Positions 45,945 through 56,718 of a stretch of DNA of 64,000 nucleotides are shown in pieces. The stretch covers positions 62,001 through 126,000 of the forward strand of contig NZ_PGGM01000007.1 of the NCBI RefSeq assembly GCF_003010965.1, read 5' to 3'. The first letter of the stretch is position 1. Every line of letters begins with the position of its first letter. The translations under genes and the position numbers were made by a program. Origin of the DNA: Phyllobacterium sophorae. Lineage in GTDB: Bacteria > Pseudomonadota > Alphaproteobacteria > Rhizobiales > Rhizobiaceae. The notes under the pieces were generated by a model, which saw only the letters and a program-made list of their open reading frames with translations, was not told where the DNA came from and did not search any database.

Positions 45945-46958
45945 ATGGCTCGCAAAACGATGATCGAAGCCATCCGCGACGCGATGGATATCATGATGGA
46001 GCGCGACGACAATGTCGTCGTGTTCGGTGAGGATGTGGGCTTTTTTGGCGGCGTCTTCCGCTGCACGCAGGGGCTGCAGGCGAAATATGGCAAGACGCGC
46101 TGTTTCGATGCGCCAATCAGTGAAGCGGGTATTGTCGGCGCAGCAATCGGCATGGCAGCCTACGGCCTGAAGCCCTGCATCGAAATCCAGTTCGCCGATT
46201 ATGTCTACCCGGCCTACGACCAGATCGTCTCGGAAGCCGCGCGGCTGCGCTATCGCTCCAATGGTGGTTTTACCTGCCCGATCGTCGTGCGCATGCCGGC
46301 GGGCGGCGGCATTTTCGGCGGACAGACCCACAGTCAGAGCCCAGAAGCACTGTTCACCCACGTTTCTGGTTTGAAGGTCGTCGTGCCCTCCAACCCGCAC
46401 GATGCGAAAGGTCTGCTGATCGCGGCGATCGAAGACCCGGATCCCGTGATCTTTCTTGAACCCAAACGTCTCTACAATGGTCCGTTCGATGGTCATCATG
46501 AGCGGCCAGTTACGCCCTGGTCGAAGCACGATCTCGGCGATGTGCCCGACGGCCACTATACCGTGCCGCTCGGCAAGGCAATTAAACGCCGCGAAGGTTC
46601 GCAGCTGACCATTTTGGCCTATGGTACCATGGTTTATGTGGCTGAGGCCGCCGCCGAGGAACACGGCATCGATGCGGAAATCATCGATCTGCGTACGCTG
46701 CTGCCGCTCGATCTTGAAACAATCGTCGAATCCGTCTCGAAGACCGGACGCTGCGTCATCGTGCATGAAGCAACCTTGACCTCCGGCTTCGGTGCCGAAC
46801 TGGCCGCACTGGTTCAAGAGCATTGCTTCTACAAGCTGGAAGCACCCGTAGCCCGAGTGACCGGTTGGGATACGCCATATCCGCATGCGCAGGAGTGGGA
46901 TTATTTCCCTGGACCGACGCGGGTCGGACGCGCGCTTGTCGAAACGCTGGAGGGATAG
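45945..46958 (+). CDS. bkdA2: branched-chain 2-oxoacid dehydrogenase E1 beta
   Basis: Beta chain (337 residues) of the E1 component. It begins MARKTMIEAIRDAMDIMMER and has the transketolase-type VFGEDVGFFGGVFRCTQGL near residue 25 and FDAPISEAGIVGAAIGMAAY, with the glutamate that activates thiamine diphosphate. EIQFADYVYPAYDQIVSEAA follows, and the C-terminal domain ends GWDTPYPHAQEWDYFPGPTR. The start lies four bases after the E1 alpha stop. In-frame codons before the ATG overlap the alpha gene in another frame and are not used. Confidence 0.95.
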   Translation: MARKTMIEAIRDAMDIMMERDDNVVVFGEDVGFFGGVFRCTQGLQAKYGKTRCFDAPISEAGIVGAAIGMAAYGLKPCIEIQFADYVYPAYDQIVSEAARLRYRSNGGFTCPIVVRMPAGGGIFGGQTHSQSPEALFTHVSGLKVVVPSNPHDAKGLLIAAIEDPDPVIFLEPKRLYNGPFDGHHERPVTPWSKHDLGDVPDGHYTVPLGKAIKRREGSQLTILAYGTMVYVAEAAAEEHGIDAEIIDLRTLLPLDLETIVESVSKTGRCVIVHEATLTSGFGAELAALVQEHCFYKLEAPVARVTGWDTPYPHAQEWDYFPGPTRVGRALVETLEG

Positions 46959-48257
46959 ATGGGCGAATATGTCATAAAATTGCCGGATGTCGGTGAAGGC
47001 GTTGCGGAAGCCGAACTTGTCGAGTGGAATGTCAAAATCGGTGATCTGGTACGGGAGGACACGGTCCTTGCCGCGGTCATGACCGACAAGGCAACGGTCG
47101 AGATTCCGTCGCCGGTCGACGGCGAAATCATCTGGCTTGGCGGTGAGATCGGGCAGGTGCTCGCTATCGGATCGCCGCTCGTCCGCCTGAAGATCGAGGG
47201 CGAAGGACACGCCGCCGAACCCGAGCCAGCCAAACCGGTGAAGGCGGAAGCGCCCGAACCTGCGGTAAAAAGAGCCGAAGCGCCAAAACCGCAGCCAGAA
47301 AAGGCAAAATCCAAACCCGTCACGGAGACGGAAACGCCATTGGTTGCACCGCGTGTCCTTAGCGGCAGTGCGCCGCGCGGCGAGGGTGAGAAGCCTCTGG
47401 CGTCCCCAGCCGTTCGCCTGCGGGCTCGCGAAGCCGGTGTCGATCTTCGTCAGGTCAGCGGCACCGGGCCGGCCGGGCGGATTACGCATGAAGACCTCGA
47501 AGCCTTCTTCGCGCGCGGATCGCAGAAGCCGGGTATTGCAGCCCTCGCACCGGACAGTTCCATCAAGGAGATCAAGGTCGTCGGACTGCGCCGTAAGATT
47601 GCGGAAAAAATGGCGATTGCCAAATCGCACATTCCGCACATCACCTATGTTGAGGAGATCGATGTTACTTCACTGGAAGAGTTGCGCGCGATGCTCAACT
47701 CCAAGAAGCGTGCCGATCAGCCGAAACTGACCATCCTGCCGTTCCTCATGCGGGCCATGGTGAAGGCGATTGCCGACCAGCCGCAGCTCAACGCGCTTTA
47801 CGACGATGAGGCGAACATCATCCATCAGCACGGTGGCGTGCACATTGGCATCGCGGCGCAGACGCCGAACGGGCTCGTGGTCCCTGTCGTCAAGCACGCC
47901 GAGGCGCGTACGCTTTGGGATTGTGCCGCCGAGGTCAACCTTTTGGCCGATGCAGCGAAGACCGGCTCCGCCACCCGCGAACAGCTTAGCGGCTCAACGA
48001 TCACCATCACGTCGCTTGGCAGCATGGGCGGCGTAGTGACGACCCCCGTCATCAATTATCCGGAAGTGGCGATCATCGGCGTCAACAAGATCAGTGTTAG
48101 ACCGGTCTGGGATGGGACGAACTTCATCCCGCGCAAGATGATGAACCTGTCGTCGAGCTTCGATCACCGGGTTATCGACGGCTGGGATGCGGCCGTGTTC
48201 ATCCAGCGCATCAAAACACTGCTCGAAACACCAGCATTGATTTTCGTGGAGGGCTGA
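46959..48257 (+). CDS. bkdB: branched-chain 2-oxoacid dehydrogenase E2 (dihydrolipoyl acyltransferase)
   Basis: Core acyltransferase of 432 residues. Domains in order: one lipoyl domain at 1-80 with the lipoylated lysine K44 in MTDKATVEIP; a proline/alanine/lysine linker; the subunit-binding domain (ASPAVRLRAREAGVDLRQVS near 145-165); and the catalytic domain ending in SSSFDHRVIDGWDAAVF with the active-site histidine. A single lipoyl domain is normal for this class. The ATG follows the E1 beta stop directly, with no spacer. The lipoyl group it needs would be supplied through LipB, encoded 8 kb away in this window. Confidence 0.95.
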   Translation: MGEYVIKLPDVGEGVAEAELVEWNVKIGDLVREDTVLAAVMTDKATVEIPSPVDGEIIWLGGEIGQVLAIGSPLVRLKIEGEGHAAEPEPAKPVKAEAPEPAVKRAEAPKPQPEKAKSKPVTETETPLVAPRVLSGSAPRGEGEKPLASPAVRLRAREAGVDLRQVSGTGPAGRITHEDLEAFFARGSQKPGIAALAPDSSIKEIKVVGLRRKIAEKMAIAKSHIPHITYVEEIDVTSLEELRAMLNSKKRADQPKLTILPFLMRAMVKAIADQPQLNALYDDEANIIHQHGGVHIGIAAQTPNGLVVPVVKHAEARTLWDCAAEVNLLADAAKTGSATREQLSGSTITITSLGSMGGVVTTPVINYPEVAIIGVNKISVRPVWDGTNFIPRKMMNLSSSFDHRVIDGWDAAVFIQRIKTLLETPALIFVEG

Positions 48258-48261
48258 ACCC

Positions 48262-49659
48262 ATGAAGGATATCTCTTGTAAATTGCTGGTCATCGGTGCG
48301 GGTCCCGGTGGCTATGTCTGCGCCATTCGCGCCGGACAACTGAATGTCGACACAGTCATCGTCGAAGCCGCCAAGGTCGGTGGCACATGCCTCTTGGTCG
48401 GCTGCATACCCTCGAAGGCGTTGATCCACGCGGCCGATGAATTCGCTAAAGTTGCGCATTTCGCCGCAAAGCAGACGCCGCTTGGCATTTCGGTTGGCGA
48501 CCACTCCATCGACTTCACCAAAACCATCGCCTGGAAAGACGGGATCGTCAGCCGCCTCAACAATGGCGTTGCCGGGCTTTTGAAGAAAGCCAACGTCAAG
48601 ATCGTCACCGGCAAGGCGAAATTCCGCGATGGCAAGACGGTCGAGGTGGAAACCCTGACCGGCCAGCAGATCATCCGCGCCGAGAACGTGGTGATCGCTA
48701 CAGGTTCCGCCCCAGTCGAAATCCCCTCGCTGCCATTTGGCGGCAATGTCATTTCTTCTTCGGAAGCGCTGGCGTTGCAGCAGGTTCCCGAAAAGCTGGT
48801 CGTTGTCGGCGGAGGTTATATCGGTCTCGAACTCGGCACCGCATATGCCAAGCTTGGCTCGAAGGTCACGGTCGTCGAGGCACTGCCGAAGATCCTGCCA
48901 CAGTACGATGCGGAACTGACGCGGCCTGTCTCGCGACATCTTTCAGAGCTTGGCGTGATGGTGCTGACCGGCGTGAAAGCCAAGGGAATGAGCGCCAAGG
49001 GCGACGCATTGCTGATCGAGACGGCGGATGGCAAGGCTGACAAGATTGCTGCCGACAAGGTTCTGGTCACCGTGGGTCGCAAGCCTGTTACCACCGGCTG
49101 GGGACTTGAGGAAATCGACATCGACATGGATGGCCGCTTTGTGCGCATCGATGACAAGTGCCGCACCTCAATGCGCGGCGTCTATGCGATCGGCGATGTG
49201 ACGGGCGAACCCATGCTCGCGCACCGCGCCATGGCGCAGGGCGAGATGGTGGCGGAAATCATCGCCGGCGAAAACCGCAGCTGGGACAAACGCGCAATCG
49301 CCGCGGTATGTTTCACTGACCCGGAGATCGTCTCCGTTGGCCTTTCTCCCGACGAGGCGAAGGAGGCGGGCCACGAAGTCAAGATTGGGCTCTTCCCATT
49401 TGCCGCCAATGGCCGCGCCATGACACAGGAAGGCGAGGAAGGGTTCGTGCGGGTCGTTGCCGCAGCCCGCAATCATCTCATCCTTGGCATCCAGGCGGTC
49501 GGGCAGGGCGTGTCCGAGCTCTCGGCCTCTTTCGCGCTAGCGTTGGAAATGGGCGCACGGCTCGAAGATATTGCCGGAACGATCCACGCCCACCCAACGC
49601 AGAGCGAAGGCTTCCATGAGGCTTCGCTCAAGGCGTTGGGACATGCGCTGCATATCTAG
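48262..49659 (+). CDS. lpdA: dihydrolipoyl dehydrogenase (E3)
   Basis: FAD disulfide oxidoreductase of 465 residues that reoxidises the lipoyl arm and reduces NAD. FAD fold: VIGAGPGGYVCAIRAGQ (10-26). The redox disulfide is C43/C48 in GGTCLLVGCIPSKAL. The NAD fold is LVVVGGGYIGLELGTAYAKL, and the C-terminal His-Glu pair is in IHAHPTQSEGFHEASL. It ends the bkd operon, four bases after bkdB, so it is the branched-chain-specific E3 (also called LpdV). It is convergent with parE across 54 bases. Confidence 0.95.
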   Translation: MKDISCKLLVIGAGPGGYVCAIRAGQLNVDTVIVEAAKVGGTCLLVGCIPSKALIHAADEFAKVAHFAAKQTPLGISVGDHSIDFTKTIAWKDGIVSRLNNGVAGLLKKANVKIVTGKAKFRDGKTVEVETLTGQQIIRAENVVIATGSAPVEIPSLPFGGNVISSSEALALQQVPEKLVVVGGGYIGLELGTAYAKLGSKVTVVEALPKILPQYDAELTRPVSRHLSELGVMVLTGVKAKGMSAKGDALLIETADGKADKIAADKVLVTVGRKPVTTGWGLEEIDIDMDGRFVRIDDKCRTSMRGVYAIGDVTGEPMLAHRAMAQGEMVAEIIAGENRSWDKRAIAAVCFTDPEIVSVGLSPDEAKEAGHEVKIGLFPFAANGRAMTQEGEEGFVRVVAAARNHLILGIQAVGQGVSELSASFALALEMGARLEDIAGTIHAHPTQSEGFHEASLKALGHALHI

Positions 49660-49713
49660 GTCGCTGTCGTTGGCTTTTGGTCTGGCTGACGTCCGGGCCT
49701 GCGCAAAGCTGGA

Positions 49714-51810
49714 CTAAATATCCAGCTCTTCGACGAATGCAGCGCGATCCTGGATAAACCGGAAGCGGGCGTCCGGCCGGGTACCCATCAGATCATCGAC
49801 AGCAAGCTTGGTCTCGTTGGCCCATTCCTCGTCGATTTGGACGCGCAGCAAGGTCCGCTTCTTGCGATCCATCGTCGTTTCCTTGAGCTGGTCGGCGCGC
49901 ATTTCGCCGAGACCCTTGAATCGGCCGATTTCGATCTTGCCTTTGCCGGTGAACATCGTCTTGAGAAGCTCGTCCTTGTGAGCGTCATCTCGGGCATAGG
50001 CGACCTTGCCGCCTTGTGCGAGGCGATAAAGAGGCGGCACGCCGAGGAACAGATGGCCATTGCGAATGAGCTCAGGCATTTCCTGATAGAAGAACGTGAT
50101 AAGCAGCGACGCAATATGTGCGCCGTCGACATCCGCATCGGTCATGATGATGACGCGGTCATAACGCAGGTCCTCATCGCGATATTTGGATCGGGTGCCG
50201 CAGCCGAGCGCCAGGATAAGATCGCCAATCTGCTGGTTCGCCGTCATCTTCTCGCGGCCCGCACTGACGACGTTCAAGATCTTTCCGCGCAAGGGTAGAA
50301 CAGCCTGTGTGGCGCGGTCGCGCGCCTGCTTGGCCGAGCCGCCAGCGCTGTCGCCTTCGACGATGAACAGTTCAGCACCCAGAGCGCCGGTCTGGCTGCA
50401 ATCGGCCAGCTTGCCAGGCAAGCGTAGCTTCTTCACCGCGGATTTGCGGTTGACCTCTTTTTCCTGGCGGCGTTTGACGCGTTCTTCGGCGCGATCCACC
50501 ACCCAGTCGAGCAGCTTCGATGCTTCCTGTGGCGAGGCAGCAAGCCAATGGTCGAACGGGTCGCGAATGGCATTCTCGACAATCCGCTGCGCTTCGACGG
50601 TTGCGAGCTTGTCCTTGGTCTGGCCGACAAATTCCGGCTCGCGAATGAAAACGGAAAGCATGGCCGCAGACGAGATCATCACGTCATCGGTGGTGATGAT
50701 CGAGGCGCGTTTGTTGCCGGTGAGGTCAGCATAGGCCTTGAGACCACGGGTGAGGGCGATGCGCAGGCCCGCTTCGTGGGTGCCGCCCTCGCCGGTCGGG
50801 ATCGTGTTGCAGTAGGAATTGACGAAGCCGTCACCACCATGCCAGGCGACCGCCCATTCCAGTGCGCCGTGGCCACCGGATTTGTCGGTCTTGCCGGCGA
50901 ACATTTCGCGTGTGACCTGAAATTCCTTGCCCAATGACGCAGCCAGATAATCTTTCAGGCCGCCGGGGAAATGAAATACCGCTTTATCGGGCGTGGGGTC
51001 CTTCGGATCGAGCAATGACGGCGCGCAATTCCAGCGAATTTCGACACCGCCGAAAAGATAGGCCTTCGATCGCGCCATCTTGTAGAGGCGGGCTGGATCA
51101 AATTTTGCGCCCTGTCCAAAAATCTCGGCGTCGGGGTGGAATGTCACACGCGTGCCGCGGCGGTTTTGGACTTCGCCGATCTCTTCAATGGGTCCAAGTG
51201 CCTTGCCGCGCGAAAAACGCTGGCGATACAGTTTGCGGTTACGGGCGACCTCAACCTCGCAATGATCGGACAGCGCATTGACCACCGAAACACCCACGCC
51301 GTGCAGACCGCCGGAGGTTTCATAGACTTTTGAGTCGAACTTGCCGCCAGCATGCAGGATGGTCATGATGACTTCGAGCGCCGATTTGTCCTTGAATTTG
51401 GGGTGGGCATCGACCGGCATTCCGCGGCCGTTGTCGGTTACCGACAGATAGCCGTTTTCATCGAGATCGATGTCGATGAAATTGGCATGGCCTGCGACGG
51501 CCTCGTCCATGGAATTGTCAATGACTTCGGCAAACAGATGGTGCATTGCCCGCTCATCCGTACCGCCGATATACATGCCCGGACGACGGCGGACTGGCTC
51601 CAGGCCCTCCAGAACCTCAATATCAGCCGCACTGTAGCTGCCGCCGCTTTCGGGTGTTGGGCGGGGCGGAGTCTTTGCTGCAGATGCGGGAACGGTCCTC
51701 ACGGGTGCTACCGGCGCGGCGGCGGGATCCGGCCGCGTCTGGCCGACTGCTGCCTGCCGTTCGCGGGCAGTTTGCACTATCCTCGAAAAAAGGTCGTTAT
51801 TATCATCCAT
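49714..51810 (-). CDS. parE: DNA topoisomerase IV subunit B
   Basis: ATPase subunit of topoisomerase IV, which separates linked chromosomes after replication. The 698-residue protein has the GHKL ATPase domain (VIDNSMDEAVAGHANF, then TVTDNGRGMPVD-like SVTDNGRGMPVDAHP and GGLHGVGVSVVNALS). The transducer domain follows, then the toprim domain with FIVEGDSAGGSAKQARDR near residue 483 and DADVDGAHIASLLITFF near 560. About 50 proline/alanine-rich residues precede the ATPase domain, as in other rhizobial ParE. The wording is ParE rather than GyrB: it lacks the GyrB insertion in the toprim region and is shorter. Confidence 0.94.
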   Translation of the reverse strand: MDDNNDLFSRIVQTARERQAAVGQTRPDPAAAPVAPVRTVPASAAKTPPRPTPESGGSYSAADIEVLEGLEPVRRRPGMYIGGTDERAMHHLFAEVIDNSMDEAVAGHANFIDIDLDENGYLSVTDNGRGMPVDAHPKFKDKSALEVIMTILHAGGKFDSKVYETSGGLHGVGVSVVNALSDHCEVEVARNRKLYRQRFSRGKALGPIEEIGEVQNRRGTRVTFHPDAEIFGQGAKFDPARLYKMARSKAYLFGGVEIRWNCAPSLLDPKDPTPDKAVFHFPGGLKDYLAASLGKEFQVTREMFAGKTDKSGGHGALEWAVAWHGGDGFVNSYCNTIPTGEGGTHEAGLRIALTRGLKAYADLTGNKRASIITTDDVMISSAAMLSVFIREPEFVGQTKDKLATVEAQRIVENAIRDPFDHWLAASPQEASKLLDWVVDRAEERVKRRQEKEVNRKSAVKKLRLPGKLADCSQTGALGAELFIVEGDSAGGSAKQARDRATQAVLPLRGKILNVVSAGREKMTANQQIGDLILALGCGTRSKYRDEDLRYDRVIIMTDADVDGAHIASLLITFFYQEMPELIRNGHLFLGVPPLYRLAQGGKVAYARDDAHKDELLKTMFTGKGKIEIGRFKGLGEMRADQLKETTMDRKKRTLLRVQIDEEWANETKLAVDDLMGTRPDARFRFIQDRAAFVEELDI

Positions 51811-51940
51811 GGTCTTGTTCGGCCAATATTATCAAGATTCGAATCACTCCCGATCTTTGCATGCTTCATTGGGAAACGCGATGGGAGTTCGCGATATGTT
51901 CCGGGATTCACCACAGAACTATGCGATGAATCCCCACGTT

Positions 51941-52321
51941 TCAAGCGGCCTTCAAGCTGGCGACAACGTTTTCCAATTGCTCGATCCTCTGACCAAGACG
52001 CTCATGATCGCTCTTGAGGACCTGGAGCTCCACCGTCAGGATGGACGCATCGTCGCGGGTTACACTCTCAACAGGAGACTGTCCGATGCCGTGCATGAGC
52101 CATGTTGGGGTAACGCCGAGAAATCCGGCAAGCATGACCAGCCTGTTGGCGCGTGGCTCGGATCGATCCGACTCCCATGCGGCGATGGTCTGCGGCTTGA
52201 CGCCTATCCGCCCGGCAACCTCGCTGACACTCATCGATTTGGCATCGCGAGCGCGCGACAGCCGCCCGCCCAGCGTATCCAGGTCAGGGGTTTCGGTCAT
52301 GATATTGGCGTGAAAGGCCAT
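51941..52321 (-). CDS. XRE-family transcriptional regulator
   Basis: A 126-residue protein with a helix-turn-helix domain: LGGRLSRARDAKSMSVSEVA, then GRIGVKPQTIAAWESDRSEP with the recognition helix, and RANRLVMLAGFLGVTPTWLM. A C-terminal helix (LKSDHERLGQRIEQLENVVA) is heptad-like and may form a coiled-coil dimer. I start at 52321 after GGAGAATAG; an ATG seven codons later is also possible. Its targets are unknown; the divergent EamA transporter gene is the nearest candidate, 182 bases away. Confidence 0.87.
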   Translation of the reverse strand: MAFHANIMTETPDLDTLGGRLSRARDAKSMSVSEVAGRIGVKPQTIAAWESDRSEPRANRLVMLAGFLGVTPTWLMHGIGQSPVESVTRDDASILTVELQVLKSDHERLGQRIEQLENVVASLKAA

Positions 52322-52503
52322 TCTATTCTCCAATTTCTTCCTATTTTGGGGATTTTTACAAACCCTTTGCACCATTCATGGGCCCAAAAGTCAAATTTGC
52401 TCGTTGGGGCCGTGCTTTTGCGCGTGCGTCGAGATTGCATTTTTCGACAGAGCCGATATGCCAGCAAGTCCTGCCAGCCGGTACGTCCAGAAAGGTCATC
52501 GCC

Positions 52504-53430
52504 ATGGAAAACACAACCTCACAACAGTTGAGGGGCGTTTCAACGATGGCCGTTGCCATGTTCTTTCTGCCGATGATGGATGCCATCGCCAAATGGCTCT
52601 CGACCGTGGATACCCTGCCGCCAGCCACCGTAACGCTTTCCCGCTTTGTAGTTCAGACGATCCTGACGCTGATCATCGTTCTTGCGCTGACAGGCGTTGG
52701 TTCGTTGAGACCCGTCAAGTTGCGGGGTAACCTGTTTCGCGGCTTTCTGATGGGAATCGGCAGCCTGTGTTTCTTTGCGGCCGTCAAATATATGCCGCTC
52801 GCTGACGCCATGGCGGTGTTCTTCGTTGAGCCGCTGATGCTGACGCTGCTCTCCGCGCTGATCCTCAAGGAACAGGTGGGCTGGCGCAGGCGCATCGCCG
52901 TTGCAGTCGGTTTCGTCGGAACGTTGATCGTCATTCAGCCGAGCTGGGAACTGTTCGGCTGGGTTTCGCTGTTGCCGCTCGGGACCGCGACACTCTTCGC
53001 CATTTATCTGATCTTGAACCGTCGCTATGGCGATGCCGATACTCCGCTCGTCATGCAGCTTTATGCCGGGATCGGCGGCACAATTACCGTGGTGGCTGCA
53101 CTTTTCCTTGGCGCAATGTTCGACGTGAGCGATATGACGCTCGAAATGCCATCGGGCGGCCTGTCGTGGCTTTTACTGGTTGCGATCGGTGCAATCGCCA
53201 CCGGCGGGCATCTCCTGGTCGTTCAAGCCTCGCGGCTGGCGCCGGCATCGTTGCTTGCGCCCTTCCAGTATCTCGAAATTGTCATGGCGGTGATCATCGG
53301 GCTCGTCGTTTTCAACGAATTCCCGACGGCATCGAAATGGCTGGGGATTGCGATCATCGTTGGCTCGGGTGCCTATGTGGTCTGGCGCGAGGGCAAGAAA
53401 CGTCATGCGCAGGAGCCGGCATACAATTGA
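52504..53430 (+). CDS. EamA/DMT-superfamily transporter
   Basis: A 308-residue inner-membrane protein with ten hydrophobic segments in two EamA halves. The first half starts TMAVAMFFLPMMDAIAKWLS and ends with LADAMAVFFVEPLMLTLLSA; the second has LSWLLLVAIGAIATGGHLLV and ends ILEIVMAVIIGLVVF-like QYLEIVMAVIIGLVVFNEFP. The ATG at 52504 begins the first helix. The substrate is not predictable: relatives export amino acids, nucleosides and more. It ends 64 bases before pccA. Confidence 0.9.
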   Translation: MENTTSQQLRGVSTMAVAMFFLPMMDAIAKWLSTVDTLPPATVTLSRFVVQTILTLIIVLALTGVGSLRPVKLRGNLFRGFLMGIGSLCFFAAVKYMPLADAMAVFFVEPLMLTLLSALILKEQVGWRRRIAVAVGFVGTLIVIQPSWELFGWVSLLPLGTATLFAIYLILNRRYGDADTPLVMQLYAGIGGTITVVAALFLGAMFDVSDMTLEMPSGGLSWLLLVAIGAIATGGHLLVVQASRLAPASLLAPFQYLEIVMAVIIGLVVFNEFPTASKWLGIAIIVGSGAYVVWREGKKRHAQEPAYN

Positions 53431-53494
53431 CAGGAAGCGGTTGAGCAAACCCGCGATTGGCAATAGAAACAAGGACGTATTGGGAGGTCCATTA

Positions 53495-55490
<1,996 letters not shown>

Positions 55491-55507
<17 letters not shown>

Positions 55508-56222
55508 CTCGCTGGACCGCTCCGAACACGTTTTTGAACGATTCGTGCAAAGCCCGGTCGAGATCGTGCATTTCCACCGGCAGGCCCAGATCAACGAGGC
55601 TCGTGACGCCGTGGCCGCGCACGCCGCAGGGTACGATGCCGTCGAAATGTGTGAGGTCTGGTTCCACGTTGATCGAGATGCCATGGAAGCTGACCCATTT
55701 GCGCAGACGGATACCGATGGCGGCGATCTTGTCCTCTGCCGGCGAGCCGTCGGGCAGGGCGGGCCGCTCCGGCCGCATGACCCAGACGCCGACGCGGTCC
55801 TCGCGCCGCTCGCCTTTCACGTTGAACGAAGCGAGCGTGGAAATGATCCATTGCTCCAGCGCCGTGACAAAGGCGCGGATATCCTCGCGGCGCCGTTTCA
55901 GGTCGAGCATCACATAGGCGACACGCTGTCCCGGCCCATGATAGGTATATTCGCCGCCTCGGCCTGTTGCATAGACCGGGAAACGGTCGGAGACGAGAAG
56001 ATCTGTCGCCTTGGCACTGGTGCCGGCCGTGTAGAGCGGCGGATGTTCGACGAGCCAGACCAGTTCGCGCGCGGTGCCTTCGCGAATCGCCGCGACGCGC
56101 TGCTCCATGAACGCAAGCGCCGCATCATAGTCGGTAAGGCCATCGGCGATCAGCCATTCCACCGGAAACGATTCGTCATGGGGCCAGAATGCGGGGACGA
56201 GATCGTCGCGATTGGTTTTCAT
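55491..56222 (-). CDS. lipB: octanoyltransferase LipB
   Basis: Moves octanoate from acyl carrier protein to the lipoyl domains of 2-oxoacid dehydrogenases and the glycine cleavage system. The 243-residue protein has [20 protein letters not shown] (88-107), the catalytic lysine K165 in [20 protein letters not shown] and the catalytic cysteine C199 in [13 protein letters not shown]. Length is normal with the usual rhizobial N-terminal extension. It overlaps the convergent pccA end by 17 bases. It serves, among others, the bkdB product encoded in this window. Confidence 0.95.
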
Positions 56223-56485
56223 GATGCAAATTCAGATCCGGTTGTCATTGCCTGTCGTGAAATCCGCGAAATTGCCACCAAAACAGTGATTGGCGGGGTT
56301 TCAAGGGGTTCCCGATGGGTGCTCCGGATATGGACCTTTTCCGGCCAGATTTCCAGTCTGGCGTTGCGGACCAATGTTTCTGACAGCTTTGTGAAAAACA
56401 ATCACGATATCTGACGATAGGGCTTGTTTAGCTGAAACCTATTTGCTACATGCCGCGAGCCGACACGTTCGGCTTCTACCACAGT

Positions 56486-56570
56486 GCGGTCGTGGCGGAA
56501 TTGGTAGACGCGCAGCGTTGAGGTCGCTGTGTCGCAAGACGTGGAAGTTCGAGTCTTCTCGACCGCACCA
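56486..56570 (+). tRNA. tRNA-Leu (GAG)
   Basis: The acceptor arms GCGGTCG and CGACCGC pair fully over seven bases. The D region is TGGCGGAATTGGTAGACGCG. The anticodon stem CAGCG/CGCTG closes the loop TTGAGGT, whose centre GAG reads CUC and CUU leucine codons. A long variable arm (class II tRNA) follows, then GTTCGAGTC in the T arm. The CCA end is encoded. I read the 85-nucleotide structure by eye. Confidence 0.92.
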
Positions 56571-56718
56571 TTCTCCCCAAAATCAAAAAGCAATCGTCCC
56601 CATCGGGAAGGTTGCGATATATATATAACGGCGACTTCGTGCCAGAACACGTCGCGGGGAAGAAACTTAATGCGGTGCCCTCGGGCTAGGATCACCCAAA
56701 CAAAGGGAGTTTGGTTCA

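Noticed and set aside
53348-53494. Extension of pccA to an upstream ATG
   Set aside because: It would overlap the EamA transporter gene by 83 bases; the GTG at 53495 has a strong ribosome-binding site and starts exactly at the conserved KKILIANRGEIA.
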